A program made the position numbers and the translations under genes. A model generated the notes under the pieces. That model was not told where the DNA came from. It ran no database searches and saw only the letters and a program-made list of their open reading frames with translations. A DNA stretch of 64,000 bases from Rotaria sordida. Lineage: Eukaryota; Rotifera; Eurotatoria; Philodinida; Philodinidae. Positions within the stretch are counted from its first letter, which is position 1. Each line of letters begins with the position of its first letter. The DNA lies in NCBI GenBank assembly GCA_905250125.1, contig CAJNOL010000873.1, positions 33,482 through 97,481 on the forward strand, in the 5' to 3' direction. Positions 27,892-40,978 of the stretch are shown here, piece after piece.

Positions 27892-30463
27892 ACTTAAATT
27901 AGATTATAATGAAAAGAATTTATATTTGTTGTTTGTTATTTCTCTTAAGAATACAAATAAAATGATGACGATTTTCAGATAATTCACGTTAAATAAAATT
28001 TTTCTATTTTTGACCTCGAACGTTACAGACATGGAAGTTTTCATGAGTCTGTGAACATTAGATCTCAGAAATATTTGCTGTAAACTAACGATATGAAGGT
28101 CACGCAAACTGACAAAAATAATGAGAACAATTAAACATTCTAAATCGAAACTATATGATTCACTGTGTTTTATAGGTAAAATACATATTTCGAGTAAGAA
28201 TTTGTCATTGAATATCACGAAAAGTAAATTCATTGCGAACGAAATATTTTCATTCACTGGAACAGATTCGACATTATTTTACAAGTCTTCAAAATTATAA
28301 ATTTCAAAAAAGTTTTAAAAAGATTTTAAACTCTCTTTAAAGGGTGTAAATGAATGGAAGATCAACATCCACACCCATAAATTTTTTTGATATTAAATAC
28401 TGCGAGGATTCGAATATGGTGAAAAAAAGACATTATTGCACCTGGTTCTTGACAGTGCGACTTCCCTTTCTCTGCAACAATAAAATATACATTCGTGAAA
28501 TTTTCTCAGAAATTGTGCGAATATTTATTCTACAAAATCCACATAATTAAAAATTGCCGAAAATTCTCTACATTTATTTGACAAAATATCCTTTTTGTCC
28601 GTTAGTTTTCTGCTTGACTTCGGATATTTGTATGAAAAGTAATATTCGAAACATATTTAAAAAACAAAAATTACTCAACCATTTATAAACGATAAATGAG
28701 CAAAAGAGAAAAAAAAGACGAAAAACATTGATTTGATTTTTTTTTTATACATGTTGTATTCTATAACAAGAGAGACTTATTTCATACGTATTAATTATAC
28801 CTGACATCTAGTGATCGTGATCAGTATTCGTTGGTTAAATATTGTGTATAAGGTTTTGATTTGATTTTGTATCGATCGATTACGTCCATTTACTTGCTCA
28901 AATAATCAATATTTGCAACTATTATGCTAATCAACAAGATATTGATTAATTTGTTGAGAATCAAATTTTATGTAAACTATTAGTTAGATTTTTCTTTCGT
29001 AGATTTTATTAGTCAGGTTTATATTGAATCAATAAAATCAATTAACTTTCTATTTATGTTTAGATTTAAAAAAACATAGCAACCATGAAAAATTTCAATT
29101 AGCAAAGGAATATATATGTAAAAATTATGAAAATTTTGCAAAATTTTACTATTTATATTTATTTAAAACATAAAAATAATAACAAAGAATAACCTTGACA
29201 TTATATCTATGTTTAAACATCAATATTATTGTATTCTATGCTAAGTGAGTAATTAGAAAATTTAGTCATTTAATTTTTTTCTCTAATAAATCTGACACGT
29301 ATTATAAGCAATAATATTGCTACTATTATTTAATATTGTTAGTCTATAAATGTTATACAATGACCCTGAAAAGTATTTATTTGAATTGTGTGAATTATAT
29401 TTTTCAAAAATTTTGACACTAAGAATAAATTAGTTTCTTAGATATTTACGATTGAATTAGTAACGATTATTATGCGAAGTAAACATGAATGTTTGTCTTG
29501 AATTCTAATTTTCGTAGACTTGGTAATTTTCATAAGAACTCGGAAATTAGACGAGCATATTAGTATCGCTATATAGATCATTAATTTTAAGAAAAAAATC
29601 ATTAACATCCATAGAAATGTGTAGGATAGGATAACCCTGAACATCTCTAATATTCTATTAGCAAAAGAACAATGCTTTTCTTTTTTTACATTCTTTCTGA
29701 AACATACTTCTCATTTTGATTTTAACCAATGTTATTGCGATGCAAAAGAAGAACGTTAAATAATTATTCTAATATGAATAGGTTGGAATTTATAATATGT
29801 TCCTTATGAGTATTATATTCTTCTTAGGTGGATATGTATATAGGAAATTTTATTGATTAAGGGTCTTGTTTTTTTTTTGCTCTCGCTCTGCTCTTCGTTG
29901 TATAAAACATTATAATAGATTTTTTATGTAATGTTATATATATACACTCATGAGCAAAAATTTGTTCTCACTCTCCCCTCCTCTCATTCTTTTCGTATCG
30001 AACTTCTTTGATCTCAAGTGAATGTAAGTTACAAGAATGGCATAAACATTGTATTTTAGTATAATGTATGATTGATTACGATATGCTTCGATGACGAATG
30101 TACGTCATTCAATATGGTTGGCTAACACTAAAAATAAGTTGATTAATAGAACGTGTCGTTACTGCGTTATCTCTTTCTTTTTGATATTTTCTGAATGTTT
30201 TACTTTATCTATATTTGTATAATAGACTATATCGCATTCTCGGAAAAGTTTCCAGTTGACGACGAAGAAAGTTAGCAGATACAAAAAAAAAACCGGAGAT
30301 AATCCAATGGTGAAATTTTCTGTCAACTAACTCATTTGTAGTGTTCTTCAATTGTATTCACTTAAGACCAAAGTAGTTCTATACGAAAAGAATGAGAAGA
30401 GAGGGACGAAAGACTTTTGCCTAGAGGTGTCAATATTGGTTTTTTTTTTTGTATTTAAAGATA
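27892..30463. other. Intergenic region upstream of the GPR155-like gene
   Basis: About 2.6 kb of AT-rich DNA without a convincing gene. The minus frames at 27904-28257 and 29438-29644 and the plus frame at 28350-28550 resemble no family I know. A TTTAAAG acceptor-like site ends 3 bp before the next start codon. Confidence 0.45.
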
Positions 30464-33400
30464 ATGAATCAAACAAACAATATTCCATTAGTTTCTGATG
30501 CAGAACTTTATCCAGCTCTTATTCAATGTTTTTTTATAATTAGTGCTGGTTATATAGCTGGTCAATTGAATCTTTTAACAAATGCTCATGCTATTGGTCT
30601 TTCACGTTATATAAGTAATTTTGCTTTACCTGCTATTATATTTAAAAATCTTGTTGATGTACAATTTCAAAGTGTTTCATGGCAATTTCTTACATCTGTA
30701 TTTATTGGTAAAACTATAATATTTTTTTTAACAATGATTTTAACATTCATAGTTGAACGTCCAAGAAATTTTGCTAGTATGGGACAATATGCTATAATGG
30801 CAACACAAAGTAATGATTTTCCATTAATATATCCAATAATTGAATCAATTTATAAAGAAACTCATCCTGATTTTGGTCGATATGTTTATTTAATAGCACC
30901 TATACAACTTGTTATACTTAATCCTATAGGATTTTTTTTAATTGAAATACAAAAACGTCTTGATGATCAACGTAAACATCGAAATAAAAGTTGGAATAAA
31001 TTTCAATTAATATCAATAGTTTTTCGTAATATAAGTCGTAATCCAATTGTTATATGTACAGTACTTGGTGTTATATTTAATCAAATATTTAAACAACATT
31101 TACCATATACTATAGAATATATTATAACACCAATAGCACAATCATTTACTGGAACAGCATTATTTTATCTTGGTTTAACAATGGTTGGAAAATTAAATCG
31201 TTTACATGCACATCTTGTTATAATTGTTTTTTTTCTTAGTATGATGAAATCAATTATGCTTCCATTAATTTTACGTCAAATTGTTTTTTTTCTTGTTAAA
31301 TCAAGTAATGATAAATTAAATAATACAATAGATTATTCAAATTTAGGATTTTTATATGGAACAGCACCAACAGCACCATCAGTTGTATTTTATGTACCTG
31401 AAACAAATTTACCATTACAAGCTATTGCATCAACTGGACTTGTTGTTTCAACTTTACTTGCAGGACCTATTATACTTGTTTCAGCTAAAATGATTAATTT
31501 ACATACACTTGATACTGAAGTAAGAGAATCATATGAAATATTATTAACAAAAACAACATATGATGTTAGTATAATATCATTATCTTGTACAATTATTGTT
31601 CTTATTGGATTTTGTTTACGACATCGATGGTTAAAAATATCATTTATACATAAATATACATTTATTTTTGTTGGTCTTCAAATGATATTAGCTATTTGGA
31701 CAATAGTTATACATCATGTTAAACATACATTATTATCAACAACATCAACATTACTTGATATCGGTAAATAGTATAAAGAAAAATTAATTAACATATCTTG
31801 TTGTTTATAAGATAAAACTTTTCATAAGAATATGTTTCATTTGAATATACTTTTGGCTTGTTCTTTGACCGATAATAGTGCAAACACACGTGCAACATGA
31901 AAAATTTACCTTTTTTTTTCTTCGTATCTTCTTTTTCTTACGTAAAACACATCGCTTCTTTCATATTACTATTATTACTAGTAAGATGTTCATCAAAAGT
32001 AAGGATAACTATCGTTATTACTCGTCTGAAAAAATAAAGATTAGTCAATAGAAATACAAAATGAAGTTCTCGAGGATTAATGCACTAGTGGCAATGATTC
32101 ACTTTCAAATGGCGTTGATCATTGTATATTTTCAAATTCAACAAAATATCGAATCGGTTTGTAAATGTTTACAGCAAATTATTTGAAGTGACATTTCATG
32201 AAAAAACTCCGTCTTTATTCTTGTTTAATTGTATTAAAAATAAACTTTGAATAACTTATTTGTTTTTCACGACGTCACTAGTATGACAGGAAAGCCTTAG
32301 GATATCATCCTCTTCCGGGATTTCTGGAGAATGTTTCATTACAAAATTTTGAAATTTTCAGGACAGGTAGGTCTTGAAGAGTAGAGCAAAACGTGTCATA
32401 GACTCAAAGTTTCTGGATACTGTCTTCTATGACATACTGGAACCACAAATGACTTCTCTGTTTCTCCGAGATGCTTTTTTCAATCAAGCTGAAAATATTT
32501 TTACAGACATTAGACACTGTTTGGGTAGGTTTTTATTTTTTATTTTTTGTTCTTCGAATAAAAAAGACATAATATCAAACGCATCCTGAAAAGACTCATG
32601 TTTTTTTTGTTTAAAAAGAGCTGCCAAACCCGTAAATAAATACTACTTCAGACTATACAATGGTCACGAAAGGGCGGAAGAACACTCTTAGCAGTAGTTT
32701 AATACTTAAACGATTGTCTATCCTCTGTTCCCCATTCTACTACTGTATATCGATAAGTGTTCTTTGCCTGACAAAATCTACTTTCGGTTTACTCTAGTGG
32801 TAGTGCAAAAGAAAGAAACTAAACTCGATTGCCATCATTATTTTGTTTTTTAGGTAGTATTTTAATAGCATTAACTACCCGAACATGGGCAACAAGTCTA
32901 TCAATAGCTTTAATGATAACAATTTGTTATTCAAATCAATTAGCTCGTCGATGTTATTGGATATATCATATATTTGGATGGACTGTTCCATTATGTATAT
33001 CATTAATAATTTATTTTTTTTCATCAATTGATCGATCAAAAGAAATTTCAACATTAGAAATAGAAAAATTTGGCAAAATTCAAATTATTCTTTCAACAGT
33101 TTTACTTATATTATGTATTTTAATTAATATAACAAGTCTACTTCGTATAGCACGTCGAACATATCGATTAAAACATGATTCAATTGAAAATCGATCTCAT
33201 AATAATATTAATCATTCAAATTCTGGTATCAATGAAATTCGACCATTAATGGATGATGATGACGAACAAGTAGAAATACAGCCTATTCCTATAGGTAATT
33301 TATTTATTTTTTGTTCGAATTTATATTCTTTTAAAAATTTTCCTATGAAAATTTTAGAAATCAAACCATTTGAAGCTGATACACAATTATTTCGTCATGC

Positions 33401-36006
33401 AATACTTGTTGCTTTATTAACTATTGATGCTATTATTGTAAGTCGTGTTTTCTTGAAAATATTACAAATAAAAAAAAAAATCGACAATGAATTCTTTTTT
33501 TTATATAATAGTGTGTATCAGTTTTATTATGGTTAATATTAGCACATGATCGTAATGGAATTTATTATGAATTACTATTTTTGGATACAGTTTTATTGCA
33601 TGGTCAAGTAATATTATTTAGTTAGTTTTGTTTTTTTCTTTTTGCAAATTTTGTTTTTCTCTTTAGGGTATTATAACATTTCTTGTCTTTGCATTAGATG
33701 CTGATTTACTTGTACCAATTACACAAAAGTAAAATATAAATAAGAGGAAAAACAAACAAAAAACAAAAAGAATTCTTTTTTCTTTTTTGATTATATTTAC
33801 TAGAATTATTAAATTATTTCGTCGTTTTGGATTTAATATAAATTGTTGTCGAGATGATAACAATAATAGATCAATAGAAAATGATAATCCATTAGATTTT
33901 GAATGTAAAATTCGACCGGATTTTATTCATCATTCAAAGTAAGAATGATTTTATAAAAAAAATTTTTATTAACTATAATTTTTAACAAAAAACAGTTTTC
34001 TAATGAAATCATCATGTATGTATTTTCCATTATGTTGAATATTGATCTTTTTTTTTCTTTGTTTATGTAATTATGCTTATGAGTCTGTTGTAATTTTATT
34101 GTACATGTAAACTATGTTTGATTTTTTTATTTATGCGAGTTTTAATGGTCAAGGAAAATCTAAGCAATAGAAACTTTCATAATTTGTGAAATATATTGTT
34201 CGTCGTGAATTAGATGCTGTTTTTGGTTTGTCTGAAAGATTCTTTAAGAAGAAAAACCATCATTTCTCCTGGTTTTATTTGTTCTATTATTCACTATTGA
34301 AATTCGGATTATTTTTCGGCCACTTAAGGGAATCTCTTTCCGAGATTTCTGAAGAACGGCTCATCAGAAATATTTGAAACTTTCAAGTTAGATAGATCTC
34401 GATGACTAGAGCAAAAGTTGTCATAGACTCAAAATTCACAAATACTTCCTACTAGGAAATATCTAGGTTGGAAAGGCTAAAAATTGTTTCACTTTCTCAG
34501 CTGCAATACGTTTGATAGAACTGAAATTTTTTCACTGTTTAGAGTGCCTTCCATTCGAATAAAAACATCAAAATACTGGGAGTGTCTCCAAAAATCAAAA
34601 ATCCAATATTTTTTAAAACAAAAAGAATGTCAATACCCAAAAACAGTGTTCAGTACCTATAAAAAAAGTTTTAGCTCGATCAAATATAGTATCTCGGAGA
34701 AATAGACGCGATTCTGCACTTATTTTTTGTATGGAAATTGATTTCGAGGAAAATGGAAAAAAAACGAATTTTCTTGTATTCATTAGGACTTTTTTCTCCA
34801 ACTAAAGTGATTGAAAACTGGTCATGTTAAGCAGTATTACAGATCCATAACTCACGCTTTAAGCACCTTAATAGATTGTCATTAGGAGAATTTCGTATAC
34901 AGAAAAAATAATCGCAGCGGGAGTTTTTCTACTAGGGATTTCGATAGTTAAGTTTAATAAAAGTATTAACTAACAACGAGAAATCCTCATGTGATAGAAG
35001 AAACTTCAAAGCTATATCAAAAATCGAAAAAGTTTTGATTTTAACATTCGAAAAGGAGATTCTCTCAACAACAATTGGTTAGAGTCAGAAGCAATTAGTT
35101 AGAATCAAACTTTTTCGCTCTTTCCGAATATATGTTCAGAATTGCCTTCTAGCGTAAGATTAAACAACTATTATCAGGTTGTTTCAAAAAGTCCAAAATA
35201 ATGATTGTACAGGATACTATTTTAGTTAATTTTATAATTCGATTGAAACCTATCAAATTCAAAATGCGAAACAATTTTTAATGACTTTGTTTGCTAGAGC
35301 AAAATTTGTTCTGCAAAGTGCACTATTTACTTTTGCATTTTTCAAAATAGTGATATTTTTCTTACCAATGCCAGTTTCCATAGAAACTAGCTTTTTAGTG
35401 GAAACGCATAGATGAGATTTCACCTATTATAATTAATAATCTCATTCAGTGTTCTACAATAGTGTTGAATTGAAGTTGTTCCAAAGACATAATTTCGAAC
35501 TTTTTCACAAAATTTATTGATTGTCGTTAATACGGTTGAGTATATATGAAAAAAAAATATACCTGAAATATCCTTACCATATAAGATAAAGCTAAAGTTA
35601 ACAGAGTTTTTGAAACTCTGAAGTATTTTTGTTCTATGATTTACTTTTGAATGAACTAATTAACATTTTTGTTGGAAAAGTTGTCTTCAAAAAGTACAAT
35701 AATATTACGATTAATTCTTTTGCATGTGATTAAACTCTCTGTTTAACTTTAAAAAAAAAAGCAAAAAAAAAAAAAGAAAAGAAAGTAAATATATTTCTAT
35801 TTAGCATGAATTCTCCTACGGAAACAATCTTCAATGGAAATCAATTTTGTCAATGGCTTATTACAAATGGTTATGTTGAAAATGAATATATGGCTCAAAA
35901 TTATTTTCAACAATTAATAGATCATAAACAAATTACCTGTATAAATCAAAAACAAAATGATCAAGAACATGATCCATTATCAAATTGGTATGCTTTTTCG
36001 AAATAG
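30464..36006 (+). CDS. GPR155: GPR155-like (LYCHOS) transporter-GPCR protein with DEP domain
   Basis: GPR155 is a lysosomal membrane protein that joins a PIN-like permease fold, a GPCR-like bundle and a DEP domain; the vertebrate protein reports cholesterol to mTORC1. Seven exons join in phase: 30464-31763, 32854-33294, 33358-33437, 33512-33607, 33667-33728, 33804-33938 and 35805-36006, giving about 771 residues (human 870). Strong matches: SAGYIAGQLN, FALPAIIFKNLV, ATQSNDFPLIYPI, YLIAPIQLVILNPIGF and TALFYLGLTMVGK. Exon 2 carries several membrane segments, and exon 7 part of a DEP domain (GNQFCQWLITNGYVENE). The first helix of the DEP domain is not obvious, so a short exon may be missing from the model inside the 1.9-kb intron 6. 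Introns 1 and 6 carry copies of one repeat family. The kelch gene starts only 218 bp downstream. Confidence 0.9.
32295..32600 (+). repeat. CTTAAG-family repeat, copy A (GPR155 intron 1)
   Basis: It begins with a diverged CTTAGG end, then TTTCTGGAGAA, TTTTGAAATTTTCAGGACAGG and the family hallmark GTCATAGACTCAAAGTTTCT. It matches copy B and the pair at 40307-41630. The right end is not found, so this copy is probably truncated or diverged. Confidence 0.6.
34323..34800 (+). repeat. CTTAAG-family repeat, copy B (GPR155 intron 6)
   Basis: It starts CTTAAGGGAATCTCTTTCCGAG, then GAACGGCTCATCAGAAA, TTGAAACTTTCAAG and GTTGTCATAGACTCAAAATTC. The interior GAGGAAAATGGAAAAAAAACG and the TATTCATTAGGA stretch near the end match 41505-41545 of the intergenic copy. 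The right terminal inverted repeat is missing. Confidence 0.7.
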
Positions 36007-36223
36007 AAGAAGTAACTCAATGTAAACATGTGTATGTCATAGTTTGTTTTTTGAATACAAACCGGTGAAAGTTTGTTTGTTTTTTTCTAATATTCAGTGT
36101 CTTTTGCACATAATCATGCTTCCTTTCTTTTTCCTGTTCTGTGCCTAAATAATATATTCTTATGAAGCGCGAAGAAATTATTATTTAATTTTATCTTTTT
36201 GTTTTTGTTTCTATTGTTGTGTA

Positions 36224-39200
36224 ATGAATGATCGATATTTGTGTAATACAATATTAACGCGTATATATTGTTGTCAATTATCAGTTGAACCTCTAAACCA
36301 GCGCTTTGTTGAACCTATTTTTCAAGTAAATATTCATATATAAAAATTCCCAATAAAATTTTTCAATAGGCTTATATAAAAAAACCGAATTTAAAAGTTA
36401 TTCATTGTCTATCAAATAAATGTGATAATTGTTTAAATGAATATTTTGAAAAAACTCTTCAATTAACTCATAATCAACGTTTTCAAAATCATAAAGATAC
36501 ATTAGAAGTAGGTCGACCAAATGCTGTTGTAACATCACCAAATATAACTATAAATGATGATCGAATGATGCATATGCAAGATGATGCTATAAAAAAATTA
36601 CAAAATGATAAAAAAGAAATTCGAAAACGATATGCACTTATGCAAATGAATGATAGTGTTTTTATTCTTGGTGGTTATATTGTTGATATTGAAACAGGAC
36701 AAAAAAAAATACCAAAATATGATTATATGTAAGTAAGATACATACAATACAAGATTTTTTTTAGATTTAATCACTGATTTTTCTATTTTGATATAAACCT
36801 GACTTTTGATGAACGGTTTGTGTTAAAAGTACACTCAGTGTCTATACTATATCCACAAAAAAAACACATTACTTCTAAATATTGAGTCATAGTGAGTGTC
36901 TTCTACGAATACGACTTTTCGCAATCGGATTTGGATAGCTGCACCCGATATCCGGTCGGAGTTAATCGACATCCGGCAGATTCTTTCACACTACGATTTT
37001 CAAACTTTTATTGTACATGAAAACTTATACTTTTTAATTTCTTCCATAAACAGCAACAAATACAAGAGATTATCTCAAATTCTACAAAAAAGCAAGTGAT
37101 TCAGGATTCACTTGATGTCTTTCTGGTTCTAAAATCGGATTGATTACGTTAAACATACGTTAACTTGTTGCTGATAATGCTAGAATGGGCTATAGTATTG
37201 ATGCTAAATGTCATAATTGTGGATGCATACATTCATAGTTTTTCTATCACGATAATATATCTTCACCTTTTTGATAATTCATTTTCCTCTCGATGTATTC
37301 AGTTCACCATTTGTAGATGGATTTTCATTAAGAACGAATTCTTTTAATAAAACAATATCGCTTTGCATTTCTGTGACCTGTTCTCAAGTGCAATAAATTA
37401 CTCAGATTTTCACTCCTATGCTTTTATATAAAGCATTAGATGAACAACGTAAAAATTTTTTGAAATGTCAACATTTCATTAATTGTTGGGTAAGATCCGA
37501 GTATGAAACCATACTCGGGACTCGAACCGGCAGTTCTTTCATGGCCAGGACCTGACCCAGTTGCAGGATATTAGTCATAGTAGAATTGGATATATAACAA
37601 TCTTAGCTAGTCAACTTTTGATGGACGATCTTTTAAACTGAGATTTTTAACAGAATTGTTCTCAAGACCTGTGCCCATATAAATACAAAGAGAAGAATAC
37701 GAGCAACATTTTGGTAATTAAAACTTCTTGAAAGCAAATTATCTATAATATAGTCTGCCTATTTTATGACACACAACTTACAATGTCCATGTAAATTCGT
37801 TATCATTGCTCAAATATAAGTAATTTCTCTTTTCAAAATATTTTGAAAGAAAAATTACTTATATTAAAACAATAATAAAGGGTTTACATGAACATTGAGT
37901 GTTGTATGTCATAAAATAGGCAGATTACATTATAGACAATTTATTTTTAAAAAGTTTTAATTACCAATATGTAGTTAGTGCTTCACTCTTTGCATTTATA
38001 TAGGTTCAGCTTTTTTAGAACAACTCAGTTTAGAATATCGTCCAAAAGATGTTGTACAGTATTTTATGTCAAGAATACAGATTAGTTAATGGATAACAGT
38101 AGAAAGATTTGTTCGGTAAGTTAGATTAGTAATTTTAGAGGAAAAACGATTTTTAATTTAATTTGAACTTGATTTATTAAGAAAACCAATGATTTAACCT
38201 CAACTCGTCCATAATCGACGATTAAGATAGATTGTCTGATTTTAATTATTTCCCATATCGATTTTAATCGGTTCCAATTTCGACCTTAATGAATACTTCA
38301 ATCAAAATCAATGAGAATAACAATTTACGTTGAGAATATATATAATACTCGTAATTTAAATTCATAAGCTATTTTACTACGCAAAACATCGATCTAATCG
38401 TTAATAAAAAGCTAATCGACCTATTCCAAGCATATGATGAGATGAGAGTTCGACAAAATATAACTGACTATCAAATCCATTCGTGCGGTAAAAACTTTTT
38501 TTGCAAGAACATTAAGTCCATCGTATTGTGATTGTTCTTTTTTTCAGCTTACCTATGTCACTTACTCTTTCAACATATTCAAAAAAAACAATAAACTATT
38601 TCTGTTACTCATTTTGTTTATCTTAATTAGTTGACAAATAAGATCCAAATTAGGCAAGTTTGGAATTAGTCTTTTTTTTTTAACACGGACCAAATTAGAG
38701 AACAATCGAGACAAATAAATCAGGGACCAGTTTAAAGGACACCAAATTAATCCAAAGATGAAGTTACTACAGATGAAACATACATATATATATATATATA
38801 AAGCAATCAATAGATTTTTTTAAAAGTATTTCTGTATTACTGATTGTGATAAATACAAATATTGTACGACAGAAATCTAACACTTCTTATGTTTCTTAAA
38901 TAAAGTTCAATATCGAAATAACCTTTCATGTTATAAAAAAAAAAAGAACTGTTCTTCTTTCAATAATTTTATTGTAAAAGTCATTGATATATAGTTACAA
39001 TAACAACAGCAAAGAATTAATCTCAATTCCTCCAGTGCCTGGTAATGGTTGTATGGGTTTTGGATTAGCAGCAACTGATGATGATAAAATTATTGTTGTT
39101 GGTGGACATAATCTCAATTACGAAACAATGTCAAACGTTACTATACTTGATTCAAAAACAGATAAACTTGAATGGAAAAATTTACCAGACATGCCTAGTA

Positions 39201-40023
39201 AAATTTTGATATTCAACAAAAAAAAAATCTATTTCTTTTATGATAAGATGGCAGTATTGGTCCAGGTGTTAGTGTTATTGATAATACTTTATATGTCATC
39301 GGTGGATTTGATTTTATTGGACATGAGATTGTATGCAATGGGTAAGAAAATTATTTTCAATAAAAGAAAAGAACAATGTAATGTATGTATAATGCGAAAT
39401 AGTGATGTACTTTTAATGGATCTTGAAAAAAAACAATGGAAAACATTAGCTGATCTTGATCCTCCAAGAGCTCGACCATTAATTAGTGTAATTGATAATA
39501 CAAATTCACCGTAAAATTTTTCAATCATTTTTTATTTCTATATATTATTTTTCTATATAGAACATTAATTGTTGCTGGTGGTTATAATTTTGATAATAAA
39601 GGCAAAGCTGTACCTTGTAAGTGATTAGTATTATAAAAATTTTATTTTATAAATATCTATTTATATTCAGATGGTAAAATTGAAGAATATGATATGCGAA
39701 AGAAAAAATGGAAAGTTATAGTAGATATTCCTGATTTTAAAACAAGTAATGGTCTTGCAACTAAAAATAATAAATTGTATGAAATAAGAATGATTCTTTT
39801 TTTTTTGTAATTTTTTTGCTTGTTGATTATATATTTATATAGATATTTAATGGATAGTACAAATGAAACAGGTGAGAATCAAATAATTAAAGAATATAAT
39901 TTATTAACACGTAAATGGGAAAGTTCATCTAATATGAAACAATCGAATGATCATCATAATGAAAAGAGTCAATCAAAAATTAAAAATGAAGAATTTGAAT
40001 CAAACGAAAATGGAAAAAATTAA
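36224..40023 (+). CDS. Kelch-repeat-like beta-propeller protein
   Basis: Eight exons join in phase: 36224-36325, 36370-36728, 38995-39197, 39248-39341, 39367-39510, 39561-39616, 39671-39776 and 39843-40023, giving about 414 residues. Kelch-type strands are clear: IIVVGGHNLNYETMSNVTIL, LYVIGGFDFIG, LEKKQWKTLADLD, LIVAGGYNFDNKG and YDMRKKKWKVI, with the usual Gly-Gly then Trp spacing. The N-terminal 150 residues have CXXC-like cysteines (CLSNKCDNCLNEYFEK), possibly a small metal site or a degenerate B-box-type element. The C-terminus is charged. The specific role is unknown; kelch propellers usually bind proteins, often as ubiquitin-ligase adaptors. The 2.3-kb intron 2 holds a near-perfect foldback element. 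The first exon lacks the upstream splice acceptor seen in most neighbours, so the true start could lie further upstream. Confidence 0.75.
37497..37518. repeat. Perfect 9-bp hairpin next to a Pol III B-box-like sequence
   Basis: CCGAGTATG, a 4-nt loop AAAC and CATACTCGG form a perfect stem in kelch-gene intron 2. On the minus strand the adjoining bases read GGTTCGAGTCC, a perfect Pol III B-box. No matching A-box lies at the right distance, so this is not called as a tRNA. Confidence 0.5.
37709..37971. mobile_element. Near-perfect palindromic foldback element in kelch-gene intron 2
   Basis: The two arms (37709-37846 and 37850-37971) meet with almost no spacer at CAAAATATTTTG. They pair over nearly their full length; shared blocks include TTGGTAATTAAAAC, CTGCCTATTTTATGACA and AAATATAAGTAATTT. 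The ends are TTGGTAATTAAAAC and GTTTTAATTACCAA. Such a sequence would form a hairpin of about 120 bp. There is no coding capacity. Confidence 0.85.
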
Positions 40024-40306
40024 TTATTCTATATCATGATTTCGTCATTTTTACAATAAAATCATGATATATCAATCGGTTTTTTGTGTATATATATTGA
40101 TGATATCAGAAAAACAAAGAAAAAATAAAACATTGTTACATCATGACATCAGTTTTTACTTCAATCAATTACGCTTTTTTTTTTATTACAAAGCAAATAC
40201 GATATGATTGTGTGTATCCATGTGTACACGCGTGTGCATCTAGCTTTCTTTTCTCTTATGTATTGTTCTGAGTATGATATAAGTATGTCGTTAATTGCAT
40301 CTGTCA

Positions 40307-40978
40307 CCTAAGGGAACTTCACTTTCTCGACTCAAAATTTTCAGTTTTTTTATGTTTTGTATGTAGATTTAAATGTTGTCTATCTAATGAGCATATTTTC
40401 AGAAGACAAAATAACCTTTTGTTTTTACATATAAAAAACTCAATTTTATGCTAAAAAAGCCAAAAAGTGCAACTTTCTTTGCGATTTTCTCAAAATTAGA
40501 TTTTCAAATAAAAGATTGAAGTTTTCTTCTAGACGATACGACTAATTGAGCTCAAACTTCTTGTATGAATACTTCGATCAAATTGGAGTTCGTGTTGTTT
40601 TATCTATTGAAAATATTATACCTACGAAGTTTGGCAGATTTTACAAAACTAGTATCGTCCTAAAAAAAGCTTCCAGTGTTTTGCTTCTCCTGACTCTCTA
40701 AAACAATATTTTTCAAAAAGAAAAAAAAGACACACCCAGGTTTGTTCCTAGTTGCCACAAAAAAAAAATTTTAGCCCAAAAAAAAGTAGAGTAGATGTTT
40801 GGAGGGCGAGAAACTACAGGTTATTTTGATCCTTGACTTCGCAAGATCTCTGAGAAGAAAACATTTGGGAATTTTGAGTCTATGACAACTTTTGTTCTAC
40901 TTATCGAGATCTATCTACCCTGAAATTTTTCTCCTAGCCGTTCTCGAGAAACTTCGGAGAGGCGAACGTCCTCTTAAG
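40307..40978. mobile_element. CTTAAG-family foldback element, copy C
   Basis: The left end CCTAAGGGAACTTC resembles the start of copy B. The right end is an inverted copy: read on the minus strand from 40978 it goes CTTAAGAGGACG, TCCGAAG, GAGAACGGCTAGGAG, TAGATAGATCTCGAT, then GTTGTCATAGACTCAAAATTC. The left arm is less conserved than the right. No coding capacity. It shares its terminal CTTAAG with the next element. Confidence 0.6.

Noticed and set aside
27904..28257. 117-codon minus-strand frame
   Set aside because: Hydrophobic and Ile/Leu-rich as expected from AT-rich noncoding DNA; no splice acceptor, no recognised motif.
34186..34377. Possible missing DEP exon (KYIVRRELDAVFGL)
   Set aside because: No acceptor/donor pair gives the right phase between exons 6 and 7, and the similarity to the expected helix is weak.
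37490..37560. A functional tRNA gene on the minus strand
   Set aside because: The B-box is perfect, but there is no A-box at the right distance and the T-arm stem does not pair properly.
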